A stretch of 15,131 nt of DNA. It comes from an uncultured Clostridium sp. (lineage in GTDB: Bacteria; Bacillota; Clostridia; Lachnospirales; Lachnospiraceae). The notes beneath the pieces were generated by a model that did no database searches, was not told the DNA's origin, and saw nothing but the letters and a program-made list of their open reading frames with translations. Location of the stretch: contig CALHQJ010000133.1 of NCBI GenBank assembly GCA_938036545.1, positions 1 to 15,131 of the forward strand. Direction: 5' to 3'. Below, piece by piece: positions 1 through 7,805 of the stretch; positions within the stretch are counted from its first letter, which is position 1, and the number at the start of each line of letters is the position of its first letter. The translations under genes and the position numbers were made by a program.

Positions 1-54
1 TGCGGACAAACGGTTTTCAAGACCGCCTCGTTATGACCACTTCGATATCTCTCC
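1..54 (-). tRNA. tRNA-Ser(UGA), 5' part, cut by the window edge
   Basis: Read on the minus strand from base 54, the sequence opens with the acceptor strand GGAGAGA. A class II style D arm follows, then a five-pair anticodon stem (GCGGT/ACCGT, first pair G-U) closing the loop CTTGAAA. The anticodon is TGA (plus-strand bases 17-19), which reads the serine codon UCA. The sequence then enters the long variable arm (TTGTCCGCA) and is cut, so the T arm and 3' acceptor strand lie outside. The 5' end is fixed by the acceptor sequence and by a consensus promoter just upstream. Because the anticodon does not read ANN codons, this tRNA is not expected to be a t6A substrate of the TsaBDE system encoded nearby. 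Confidence 0.93.
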
Positions 55-68
55 AAACGTGCTTGTCT

Positions 69-97
69 ATTATATCAAGCTTTTTTCAGTTTGTCAA
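69..97 (-). promoter_or_regulatory. P1, proximal promoter of the tRNA-Ser gene
   Basis: On the minus strand this is a perfect TTGACA (92-97), a 17-bp spacer and a perfect TATAAT (69-74). The -10 is preceded by TGA, giving an extended TGn motif. Upstream of the -35, bases 98-120 are an A/T tract resembling a stable-RNA UP element. The predicted start near base 62 leaves a leader of about 8 nt before the mature tRNA. The layout fits a very strong sigma-A promoter. Confidence 0.9.
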
Positions 98-171
98 GAA
101 CTTTTTAAAACTTTTTTTCGAAGCTTTTCTGAGTGGCTTCTTTAGTGGGCCGCTGTTCAAGCGACTTGGTT

Positions 172-200
172 ATCTTATCATGTGGTTCTCGTTTTGTCAA
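172..200 (-). promoter_or_regulatory. P2, distal tandem promoter of the tRNA-Ser gene
   Basis: On the minus strand there is TTGACA (195-200), a 17-bp spacer and TAAGAT (172-177) with an extended TGA before it. A long A/T-rich tract at 201-240 lies upstream of the -35. Transcripts from here would run through P1 into the tRNA. Between the two promoters, bases 149-165 can fold into a small hairpin (GTCGCT/AGCGGC on the RNA strand). Two promoters in tandem with A/T upstream tracts are typical of stable-RNA operons in Firmicutes, so more tRNA or rRNA genes may follow beyond the window edge. Confidence 0.7.
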
Positions 201-245
201 CGATTTTTTACCATTTTTTTCAACTTTTTTTACCAAGATTTTTCG

Positions 246-397
246 TAATAATTCAGCCATGCAGAGATTCCGACAGAAAAAAGCGTTGAAAGCTTGTTTT
301 CATAAGAATTTTCCTGTCAGAATCTTCATGGGACGGACGCCTGACGCTTCTTGTCCGCTTACAGCGGCCAAGAAGATGCATGGCTGAACCGTTATTA
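246..397. repeat. Nested inverted-repeat element of about 152 bp (MITE-like or structured RNA)
   Basis: Bases 252-263 and 377-388 form a perfect 12-bp inverted repeat (TTCAGCCATGCA). It is extended outward by TAATAA/TTATTA (246-251 and 392-397) across a 3-nt bulge. Inside, 265-276 pairs with 314-325 (11 of 12; the odd pair becomes G-U only in a minus-strand RNA). Bases 347-359 pair with 363-375 as a hairpin, CTTCTTG and CCGCT arms with loop TAC and one mismatch. No credible coding frame is present. The 3' arm reappears, inverted, at 14801-14834, so at least part is a dispersed repeat. It lies between the end of ispD and the tRNA-Ser promoters; together with those promoters it accounts for most of the 399-bp gene-free stretch. 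The family was not recognised. On the minus strand AAGC/GCTT followed by TTTT (about 280-295) could serve as a weak terminator for the ispD operon. Confidence 0.65.
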
Positions 398-453
398 TTT
401 TTCTTGCTTTCTGTCGCCTCTATATAGTATCCATTTCACTAACCCCTATACAT

Positions 454-1149
454 TTAGCAGCTCTTTCGCAATGCCTCTGCCACTGCCATATCCTCCGGAG
501 TTGTAACCTTTATATTGGAATAACTGCCTTCAATTAATTTTACTCTGTGTGAAGACATGGTTTCCAAAACCATAGCATCATCCGTAATCCCCTGTTGATA
601 TTCTTCTCTGGAAAACAGCTTATCATAAGCCTGGCGAATCCATTGGTAAGAAAATGCCTGCGGAGTCTGTATCTGCCACAAGCGGCTTCTGTCTGGCGTC
701 GCAGCCACAAAACCATCTGAATCCACTGTTTTAATTGTATCTTTTACCGGCATGCCTGCCACACAGGCCCCATATTCCTCTGCTCCTTTTAAAGTCCTGG
801 AAATAATCTCCTTTGTAAGCAGCGGCCTGGCTCCATCATGGATCAAAACATAATCTGCCCCTTCGGCTGCCTTTAACCCCTCATAGACCGAGTGGTATCT
901 CTCTTTTCCACCCGAAACAATATGAGTTACTTTTGAAAATCCATATTTTTCTACAATCTCTGTCTGGCAATAGGAAATCTCATCCGATCCGGTAACCAAC
1001 ACAATCTGATCCACCGAACTGTTTTCGAATGCATCCAGTCCATAGAAAATAAGAGGCTTCCCGTCTAATAAAAGAAACTGTTTCTGAACGCTGCTGTGCA
1101 TCCGTTTCCCCTGACCAGCAGCTAATACAATGGCAGCCGATTTTGACAT
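454..1149 (-). CDS. ispD: 2-C-methyl-D-erythritol 4-phosphate cytidylyltransferase (IspD)
   Basis: Cytosolic enzyme of the MEP (non-mevalonate) isoprenoid pathway; it transfers CMP from CTP to methylerythritol 4-phosphate. At 231 residues it matches the usual family length. Diagnostic features in order: the nucleotide-binding loop AAGQGKRM (10-17) with the following KQF, the metal/CTP segment IHDGARP (family form HDAARP, so Gly replaces the first Ala), the TPQAF segment, ITDDA, and the C-terminal IKVTTPEDMAVAE. The start has a clear AGGAGG-type ribosome binding site. It is the last gene of the MBOAT-DHHW-rnz-tsaD-ispD run, 24 bp after tsaD. No strong intrinsic terminator follows. IspF is not in the window, and the protein is not an IspDF fusion. 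Confidence 0.95.
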   Translation of the reverse strand: MSKSAAIVLAAGQGKRMHSSVQKQFLLLDGKPLIFYGLDAFENSSVDQIVLVTGSDEISYCQTEIVEKYGFSKVTHIVSGGKERYHSVYEGLKAAEGADYVLIHDGARPLLTKEIISRTLKGAEEYGACVAGMPVKDTIKTVDSDGFVAATPDRSRLWQIQTPQAFSYQWIRQAYDKLFSREEYQQGITDDAMVLETMSSHRVKLIEGSYSNIKVTTPEDMAVAEALRKSC

Positions 1150-1173
1150 CCTTTTCCCTCCTGATAAAACTAC

Positions 1174-2208
<1,035 letters not shown>

Positions 2209-2221
2209 AGGAGTTCCTCCA

Positions 2222-3133
2222 TCATTCTTCGTCAAAATCCAGAGTCAGGCTGTAGCCATCTCTGGCAGCCCTGGCCCTTGGGAAAATCTTTTTTACTTCA
2301 TCCATAAATTCATCCGGCCTGGTTAAAGACGGACTGTAATGGGTCAGCCACATCTGCCTTGGATTAGCTTCTTTTGCCAAAGCCGCTGCCTCATAAAAGG
2401 TCATATGCTTATTCTCCCTGGCCTTGGAAGCCTTCTCTTTTTCCCCATACATCCCCTCACAGATAAATAAATCCGCATCCTTCGCATACTCTGCAATAAC
2501 CGGAACCGGACGAGTATCGGTACAATAAGAAACCTTCAGGCCGCGGCGGGCAGCTCCCAGCACCATATCGGGAGTCAGCACCCGGTCTCCGTCCATTATC
2601 GTTTCTCCCATCTGAAGGTGCTTCCAGAATCTCTGAGGAATCCCCTGGGATTTGGCTCTCTCTACGTCAAACCGTCCCTTTCTGGGAATAGAAATGGTAT
2701 AACCATAGCATACCACATTATGATTCACCCGATAAGCGTCAATCAGGTAAGGCCCCATCTTTAACTGCTGGCGGCTCTCTGTAAGTTCTATAAAACGAAT
2801 TTCAAAAGGCAGTTCCGGCGCAATTACCCTAAGTGCCCCCACTACCCGTTCCAGCCCTCTGGGACCGATTAAAGTCAGCGGTTCGGTTCGTTCTGCATTT
2901 CCCATAGTCAAAAGCAAGCCTGGCAGGCCGCTGATATGATCTGCATGGTAGTGGGTAAAACAAATGACGTCAATTGGTTTTGGACTCCAGCCCTTTTCTT
3001 TTAATGCAACCTGAGTTCCTTCCCCACAGTCAATCAAAAGACTGCTGCCGTCGCACCTGGCCATCATGGAAGTCAGCCATCGGTAAGGAAGAGGCATCAT
3101 TCCTCCTGTTCCCAGTAAACAAATATCCAGCAT
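2222..3133 (-). CDS. rnz: Ribonuclease Z (tRNA 3' endonuclease, short form)
   Basis: Metallo-beta-lactamase-fold endonuclease that cuts tRNA precursors after the discriminator base, important for tRNAs lacking an encoded CCA. At 303 residues it has the size of the short ELAC1/RNase Z form. Seen: the zinc motif HYHADH (61-66), His138, an Asp in CTDTRP (206), His243 in KHMTFYEAA and His265 in LTHYSP, matching the expected dinuclear zinc ligands. The segment GRFDVERAKSQGIP (153-166) matches the RNase Z family signature, which separates it from generic MBL hydrolases. The start has AAGGAG 7 nt upstream. It lies 15 bp after the DHHW gene and 13 bp before the tsaD start, so tRNA maturation and tRNA modification genes are translated from one message. 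Confidence 0.93.
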   Translation of the reverse strand: MLDICLLGTGGMMPLPYRWLTSMMARCDGSSLLIDCGEGTQVALKEKGWSPKPIDVICFTHYHADHISGLPGLLLTMGNAERTEPLTLIGPRGLERVVGALRVIAPELPFEIRFIELTESRQQLKMGPYLIDAYRVNHNVVCYGYTISIPRKGRFDVERAKSQGIPQRFWKHLQMGETIMDGDRVLTPDMVLGAARRGLKVSYCTDTRPVPVIAEYAKDADLFICEGMYGEKEKASKARENKHMTFYEAAALAKEANPRQMWLTHYSPSLTRPDEFMDEVKKIFPRARAARDGYSLTLDFDEE

Positions 3134-3148
3134 TCTCGTTCTCCTTTT

Positions 3149-4258
3149 CTACTGCCACACCTGGGACAGCTTGTTTAAATCCTCAATCATACGCTCATCA
3201 ATATAGCGTTCTAAAATCTCATAAACGACTACATCCGGTTTTTCCTGCGCCATCAGTTCCTCTGCGCCGGAATTCCACCAATAGGTATCCACGCGGGCAA
3301 AATATCTGGCCAGCGTAGCCGTTATGGCGTCTGTAAACGAATCCCTGTAAATTACCACATGTCTGGGATCCGGGGCATTTTCACTGGTATAAAACTTTAA
3401 AGACGGATAATAATCCTTATTTTCCTCCATATGAAGAACCATTTCTGGAAGGTAGCCTTTTACCACCGCCTCTGTCTCGTCAAATTCTTCAGAAGGCAGA
3501 TGAGCCAGACGAACCAGATCTCCCGTTCCTCTTGGGGTATAACTAATCTCTATCTGGCTGATGTCCCAGTTTTCACCGCCCAGAGTTCTTATCAGTTCCT
3601 GTCCTGCCAGAAAACCTCCTGCATTATTCCAGTGGGTATCTGTCTTATAATACCACTGATAAGACTTATCCTCAAAACATTCTTTGGGATATACAATAGG
3701 AATCTTTGTAGCTGTTCTCAAGTAATCTGCCAAAATATCCAGCCGGTTTCTTTCATTTACCATTGTAATATACTCTGGCATATATTCACTGTAAATCCGT
3801 TCCTTATTTGGAGCAAGCAATACTACAAATTCGATTCCCTGAGCTTCTAAACTGGCGTCAATCCCATTTAAAAGCCCCGCCACAGTCTGATGCCACTCTT
3901 CGCTTCTTCCTCCCAGCCCCCGAAAGTCTTCGGTGCTGTTTTGTCCGGCGTAAAAAAGCCATCCATTCTTCCCTAAAGTAACAGTCGGAGTATCTGTAGA
4001 ATGAAATAAATGGTAATCCAGTTTTGCGTTAAAAGCTACCTGTTCATCACGAAAAGGCGCATGGTCATTAATATAGGTTTCCACCTGCCCCCCAACTTTA
4101 TCTAAGTTATCTATGGTAACAGCAGTCGGAAATGTTTCTAACAGTCTCTGTTCTGCATCACTGTAAGTTTCTGCACGTCCCGTCAGTCCCTCTGCCGTAA
4201 TCCAGATTCCAGGGACTCCCAAAAACAGAAGGAACAGGCCCAGCATTATTTTTTTCAT
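3149..4258 (-). CDS. DHHW/AlgX-J-like protein, probable O-acetyltransferase partner of the MBOAT
   Basis: A 369-residue protein with an N-terminal signal peptide or membrane anchor (about residues 3-21) and an extracytoplasmic domain of the SGNH-like AlgJ/AlgX type. The family signature Asp-Thr-His-Trp is clear at 207-210 (TDTHWNN), and RDSF at 305-308 corresponds to the GDSF-type nucleophile-serine block, here with Arg for Gly. WLFY (100-103) is also typical of the family. In known systems these proteins accept acetyl groups exported by an MBOAT protein and place them on a polysaccharide; the exact substrate here is unknown. The MBOAT gene is immediately upstream (17 bp), giving the usual two-gene module. 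RNase Z follows 15 bp downstream. Confidence 0.85.
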   Translation of the reverse strand: MKKIMLGLFLLFLGVPGIWITAEGLTGRAETYSDAEQRLLETFPTAVTIDNLDKVGGQVETYINDHAPFRDEQVAFNAKLDYHLFHSTDTPTVTLGKNGWLFYAGQNSTEDFRGLGGRSEEWHQTVAGLLNGIDASLEAQGIEFVVLLAPNKERIYSEYMPEYITMVNERNRLDILADYLRTATKIPIVYPKECFEDKSYQWYYKTDTHWNNAGGFLAGQELIRTLGGENWDISQIEISYTPRGTGDLVRLAHLPSEEFDETEAVVKGYLPEMVLHMEENKDYYPSLKFYTSENAPDPRHVVIYRDSFTDAITATLARYFARVDTYWWNSGAEELMAQEKPDVVVYEILERYIDERMIEDLNKLSQVWQ

Positions 4259-4275
4259 ATATGTTTCCTCCTGTC

Positions 4276-5661
4276 TTAAAAACGGAAATAAATAAACGGA
4301 TTGTAGGTGCTGCTGATTAACAGCAGCATGGAATACCCCAAAATACCAATCATGGCCGCTATATCCAGAATTCCGATTTTTCCCTCATCATACAGCCTGG
4401 CTTTCAGTCCAGGAAATACCGCTTGTAAGGGACCGCACAGCAAAATTCCTGCCGCCGCCAGTACCACAGTCTTTTTGGTAATGTAAAGCTGAATTGGATA
4501 CAGTCCTGTACAGGGGATAAACATATTTTTCAGCAAAATCAAAATCCCCCTCATACTGGTTACACGGAACATAAGCCAGCCAATCACTACCAAAAACATC
4601 GTTCCCAGCCAGCCTGGCTTTTTACCGGTTATCCGTTCCAGCACAATTAAGATACCGTAATAGATTCCCCAGAATACAAAATTCAATGACGCCCCGTGCC
4701 ACAGTCCTGTCAGGCAGAACACAATAAACAAATTGACATAGGTTCTGTTTTTTCCCTTGCGGTTGCCTCCTAAAGGAATGTATACATATTCCCGAAACCA
4801 GGTAGACAGGGAAATATGCCAGCGGCGCCAAAACTCAGTGACAGATTTGGAAAGGTAGGGATAATTAAAGTTCTCCATAAACCGAAACCCAAACATTCTT
4901 CCCAGACCAATTGCCATATCGGAATATCCGGAAAAATCAAAATAAATCTGGAGCGTATACAGCCCTACCGCCCACCATGCCAAAGCCGTCCCAATATGTT
5001 CAAAAGGAAGGCCGTAAATCTGATCCGCCGCCAGCGCCATAGAATTTGAAATGATTACCTTTTTTCCCAATCCATAGCAAAACCGCTTAATCCCATAACA
5101 AAAACCGGATAAATCCGTCTTTCTGTCTGTCAGCTGCCTCTCAATATCATGGTATTTTACGATAGGTCCGGCAATTAACTGTGGAAAGAACGAAATATAA
5201 AGAGCCAGATTCCACAGATTTTTCTGCGCCTTATTTTCCCCTCTCCATACGTCAATGACATAAGACATGGCCTGAAACGTATAAAAAGAAATGCCGATAG
5301 GCAGGGCAATATCTCGATACGCCAGCACTTCTCCTCCCAGCAGCCGGTTGCCCAGCTGCATGAAAAAATTGAAATACTTAAAATAGCCCAACAGACACAA
5401 ATTGACAGCTGCGCAGATCCACAGCAGCCCTGTCTGCAGTTTTCGGTTCCCTCTTATTTTATCAATGACAAGGCCAAATATATAATTCAGACAGATGGAG
5501 ACTACCATTAAAACAATATATCTCGGCTCTCCCCATGCATAAAAAAACAGGCTGAACAACAGCAGCACCGTATTTTTTATCTTCAATCCAGGCACTGTAA
5601 AATACAGCAAAAAGGCCAGAGGCAGGAAAAACCACAAGAATACCTGTGAACTAAAAAGCAT
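4276..5661 (-). CDS. MBOAT family membrane-bound O-acyltransferase (AlgI/PatA-like)
   Basis: A 461-residue polytopic membrane protein beginning with hydrophobic helices from residue 6. It carries family blocks in the expected order: PIGISFYTFQ (121-130), FDFSGYSDMAIG (241-252), RRWHISLSTWF (279-289), a following YIPLGGNR, and TGLWHG with the presumed catalytic His322. It likely moves acetyl groups from cytosolic acetyl-CoA across the membrane to the adjacent DHHW/AlgX-like protein, which would modify an envelope or secreted polysaccharide. The substrate cannot be told from sequence. The start has an AAGGTGG site 6 nt upstream. It is the first gene of a five-gene operon with its own promoter right behind the terminator of the upstream unit. 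Confidence 0.9.
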   Translation of the reverse strand: MLFSSQVFLWFFLPLAFLLYFTVPGLKIKNTVLLLFSLFFYAWGEPRYIVLMVVSICLNYIFGLVIDKIRGNRKLQTGLLWICAAVNLCLLGYFKYFNFFMQLGNRLLGGEVLAYRDIALPIGISFYTFQAMSYVIDVWRGENKAQKNLWNLALYISFFPQLIAGPIVKYHDIERQLTDRKTDLSGFCYGIKRFCYGLGKKVIISNSMALAADQIYGLPFEHIGTALAWWAVGLYTLQIYFDFSGYSDMAIGLGRMFGFRFMENFNYPYLSKSVTEFWRRWHISLSTWFREYVYIPLGGNRKGKNRTYVNLFIVFCLTGLWHGASLNFVFWGIYYGILIVLERITGKKPGWLGTMFLVVIGWLMFRVTSMRGILILLKNMFIPCTGLYPIQLYITKKTVVLAAAGILLCGPLQAVFPGLKARLYDEGKIGILDIAAMIGILGYSMLLLISSTYNPFIYFRF

Positions 5662-5699
5662 TGAATACCACCTTTTCTAATTTTGGTTTTGTCGCTACT

Positions 5700-5728
5700 A
5701 CTATAGCACAGGGAGGACGAGTTTACAA
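5700..5728 (-). promoter_or_regulatory. Promoter of the MBOAT-DHHW-rnz-tsaD-ispD operon
   Basis: On the minus strand: TTGTAA (5723-5728), a 17-bp spacer, TATAGT (5700-5705) with an extended TGC before the -10. The likely start is near 5693, leaving a leader of roughly 30 nt. The -35 begins only two bases beyond the U-tract of the upstream terminator, so the new unit starts at once after the old one ends. No promoter of similar quality is evident between the five genes downstream. Confidence 0.7.
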
Positions 5729-5730
5729 TG

Positions 5731-5800
5731 AAAAACGGCGCAGCCCCTCTTTTCCAGGCAACCGTTCTGCTGAACAGTTACTGTTTGAAAGGTCTGCGCC
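5731..5800 (-). terminator. Intrinsic terminator after the zinc-ribbon gene
   Basis: On the minus strand a 10-bp stem (GGCGCAGACC with GGGCTGCGCC, one mismatch; outer arms 5791-5800 and 5737-5746) is followed by GTTTTTC. The loop is unusually long, about 44 nt, and contains its own palindrome AACAGT-T-ACTGTT. It would end transcripts from the tex-tsaE-tsaB-rimI block and the small gene at 5840-6094. Confidence 0.75.
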
Positions 5801-5839
5801 ATATCATTGAAGCTGCTGCTTTATAACTGATATGGATGT

Positions 5840-6094
5840 CTACAATAGCTCTGTCTGTTCCTCCACGTCTACTTCAATCCGAAACTGGCTGACGATTTTC
5901 TCATAACAGGCTTCGCACAAATCAAAATGATGTACCTCTCCGTCCTTTTCAGAAAAATAGTCCCATGGATGGTCCAGCATCAAAACGCCTTCTCGGACAA
6001 TTCCATCTTTTACAATCAGCTTCTTTCCGCAGCAGTTGCATACGACTGTTTCCAACTGCCCGTTCTTTGAGTATTTTCTCATAAAATCATTCAC
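5840..6094 (-). CDS. Small zinc-ribbon-like protein of unknown function
   Basis: An 84-residue acidic protein with two CxxC knuckles: Cys19/Cys22 (in VCNCCGKKL) and Cys60/Cys63 (in DLCEACYEKI), about 40 residues apart. This layout suggests one zinc ribbon. I do not recognise a named family or function. The start is GTG, preceded by GGAGG with only 4 nt of spacing; an ATG four codons later lies too far from that site. The gene follows rimI after 77 bp, which hold a possible weak promoter, and it is closed by the terminator at 5731-5800. Its position behind tsaB and rimI invites a link to translation, but that is only inference. Confidence 0.75.
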   Translation of the reverse strand: MNDFMRKYSKNGQLETVVCNCCGKKLIVKDGIVREGVLMLDHPWDYFSEKDGEVHHFDLCEACYEKIVSQFRIEVDVEEQTELL

Positions 6095-6131
6095 CTTTCC
6101 TCCAAAATCAGCACTCCTTTAATCCTTCTCC

Positions 6132-6159
6132 ATTATATACGCAAACAGGCCGATTTTAA
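6132..6159 (-). promoter_or_regulatory. Possible promoter of the zinc-ribbon gene
   Basis: On the minus strand there is a perfect TATAAT (6132-6137) but only a weak -35, TTAAAA at 6154-6159 with a 16-bp spacer. No terminator is visible after rimI, so the gene may be both read through from tex/tsaE and expressed on its own. Confidence 0.4.
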
Positions 6160-6171
6160 GTGGAAAATGTT

Positions 6172-6609
6172 TCAAATGTCCCGCTTCCACATAATGATCG
6201 CATCTTCTACAGGATGGCGGTAATACTCCTTTCGGACAGCTTCTTCCCTGAAACCGCAGGATTTATAAAGATTTCTGGCAGCTTCATTGCCGGCCCTCAC
6301 TTCCAGAGTCAGGGCATACCCCTGCTGTCCTATGGCAAACGCTTCCATAGCTGCCATCAACTCCCTGGCTGTCCCCTGCCTTCTGGCCTGAGGAATCACT
6401 CCAATCCGCTGGATTTCCCCTTCTCCTGCAATAAAACTAAAGGCTCCATAACCAATTAACAGCCCGTCTTTGTTTTCGGCAGCCCAGAAATGATTCCAGG
6501 AATTTTTAAAACTGTCCTGTAACAGTCCTTCTGACCACGGATCGGAAAAACAAAGCTGTTCTATCCTGGCAACGGCGGAAATATCATCCAGTCTCATAGG
6601 GCGAATCAT
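6172..6609 (-). CDS. rimI: Ribosomal protein alanine N-acetyltransferase RimI
   Basis: GNAT-family enzyme that acetylates the N-terminal alanine of ribosomal protein bS18 in E. coli; the target here is presumed from homology. At 145 residues it matches the usual length. The acetyl-CoA loop is the RRQGTA segment in IGVIPQARRQGTARELM (69-85). LEVR places Glu at 103 and NLYKSCGF places Tyr at 115, the same positions as the catalytic Glu103 and Tyr115 of E. coli RimI. The C-terminal YYRHPVEDAIIM is also typical. Its ATG overlaps the tsaB stop as ATGA, and GGAGG lies 7 nt upstream, so translation is probably coupled. Confidence 0.93.
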   Translation of the reverse strand: MIRPMRLDDISAVARIEQLCFSDPWSEGLLQDSFKNSWNHFWAAENKDGLLIGYGAFSFIAGEGEIQRIGVIPQARRQGTARELMAAMEAFAIGQQGYALTLEVRAGNEAARNLYKSCGFREEAVRKEYYRHPVEDAIIMWKRDI

Positions 6610-7361
6610 TTTCCTTCCTCCAGACGGTTAAAGTTACAGGGCTGGCTTCCTCCGTCTCCAGCCAGCAGTTCTTTTCCTTCCCGTTCCCGTTCAGCCTGAG
6701 ATTTCCGCAAATAATCAGGGGCGTGGTCTTTTGCGTCCTCCACCTTTCCCTCTTTCATGTAAAGGGCTCCCAGAGCAGCCACTGACGCCGCCCTCTGGCG
6801 GTTCATCTGAGGTGGGGCAAACTGAAATGGCACTGTCATTTTTTCACGAATTAAGTTCTGAAATACCGGAACGCCATCTCCCAAAAAGATAACCGGCCGA
6901 TTTTTCTCATTTAATTCTTCAATCAGTTCTCCCATGTCCATGGCACACTGAGGCTTCACAACTGTCAGGCTGCTTTTTACCTGATACACTCCGGTATACA
7001 CCTGATTTCTTCTGGCGTCCATAATGGGGCAGATCAGGGCTTCGGCTCCCCAGAGGTTATATGCCATAGCATCTAACGTAGGCACATGAATCAAAGGCTT
7101 TTTAAGGGCCAGTCCCAACCCCTTTGCCGTGGCTGAACCAATCCGCAGGCCGGTAAAAGAACCTGGGCCTCCTGATACCGCCACTCCGTCTACGGTTTCC
7201 AAATCCAAATCCAGCATCCTGGTCAGCTCATCCAACATAGGAAGCAGGGTCTGGGAATGGGTCTTTTTATAATTCATCGTGTATTCTCCGGTCAGCACTC
7301 CATCTGTAACAATGGCCACGCTTGCTACCAGAGAAGAACTTTCAATTCCCAATATTCTCAT
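6606..7361 (-). CDS. tsaB: t6A biosynthesis subunit TsaB
   Basis: ASKHA-fold paralogue of TsaD that forms the TsaB-TsaD heterodimer needed for t6A37 formation; it has no catalytic site of its own. The N-terminus MRILGIESSS and the block SGGPGSFTGLRIG (63-75) are diagnostic. The protein has 251 residues; after the family core a polar, charged tail (roughly the last 30 residues, KSQAERERE and on) looks disordered. The ATG sits inside the end of tsaE (20-bp overlap) and has GGAGG 6 nt upstream; the stop overlaps rimI by 4 bp. Tight packing with tsaE and rimI matches the usual Firmicutes order. Confidence 0.95.
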   Translation of the reverse strand: MRILGIESSSLVASVAIVTDGVLTGEYTMNYKKTHSQTLLPMLDELTRMLDLDLETVDGVAVSGGPGSFTGLRIGSATAKGLGLALKKPLIHVPTLDAMAYNLWGAEALICPIMDARRNQVYTGVYQVKSSLTVVKPQCAMDMGELIEELNEKNRPVIFLGDGVPVFQNLIREKMTVPFQFAPPQMNRQRAASVAALGALYMKEGKVEDAKDHAPDYLRKSQAEREREGKELLAGDGGSQPCNFNRLEEGK

Positions 7362-7794
7362 GGTATTCCTCCGTGCCGTCTATCGTAATTTTCCGGTAAT
7401 CAAATCCCTTATCCAAATCTTTTTCAATGGTAATTGTGATTACCTCATCAGGCAGAATCTCCTGAATCAGTTCCGACCACTCTATAAGGCAGACTCCTTC
7501 CCCATAAAAGCAGTCCTCATAACCGATTTCATCCATCTCGCTGACGTCCCCAATTCGGTATACATCAAAATGGTAAAAAGGCAGCCGTCCATCCTCATAC
7601 TCCTGAAGGATGGTAAAGGTCGGGCTGTTTACCGGGCCCTCTATGCCCAGTCCCTCGGCAAATCCCTGTGTAAATACGGTTTTTCCCACTCCCAGATCTC
7701 CATTTAAGCAGATAACCTGTCCAGGCTCCGCCTCTTCTCCCATCTTTTTTCCCAGAGCAAAGGTTTCTCTGGGGCCATACGTTTCTATTATCAT
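7342..7794 (-). CDS. tsaE: t6A biosynthesis ATPase TsaE
   Basis: P-loop ATPase that binds the TsaBD dimer and resets it during t6A37 formation. With the chosen start it has 150 residues, normal for the family. Seen: Walker A GDLGVGKT (32-39), SPTF (57-60), HFDVYR (75-80) and EWSE (105-108). An ATG four codons further upstream (7806, overlapping the stop of the previous gene as TAATG) is possible but has no ribosome binding site. The ATG at 7794 has GGAG 6 nt upstream and gives the typical N-terminus MIIET. The gene overlaps tsaB by 20 bp, so the two are probably translated together. Confidence 0.93.
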   Translation of the reverse strand: MIIETYGPRETFALGKKMGEEAEPGQVICLNGDLGVGKTVFTQGFAEGLGIEGPVNSPTFTILQEYEDGRLPFYHFDVYRIGDVSEMDEIGYEDCFYGEGVCLIEWSELIQEILPDEVITITIEKDLDKGFDYRKITIDGTEEYHENIGN

Positions 7795-7805
7795 AGCGTT
7801 CTCCA

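Noticed and set aside
33..387. Two open frames on the plus strand near the left edge, one very rich in Phe and Ser.
   Set aside because: They read through the tRNA-Ser, its promoters and the palindromic element. The Phe richness just reflects T runs.
246..397. CRISPR array or known insertion sequence at the inverted-repeat element.
   Set aside because: There are no regularly spaced direct repeats and no transposase frame, only nested inverted repeats.
2209..2235. Upstream ATG giving TsaD nine extra residues and an overlap with rnz.
   Set aside because: It has no ribosome binding site, while the internal ATG has GGAGG at ideal spacing and gives a normal length.
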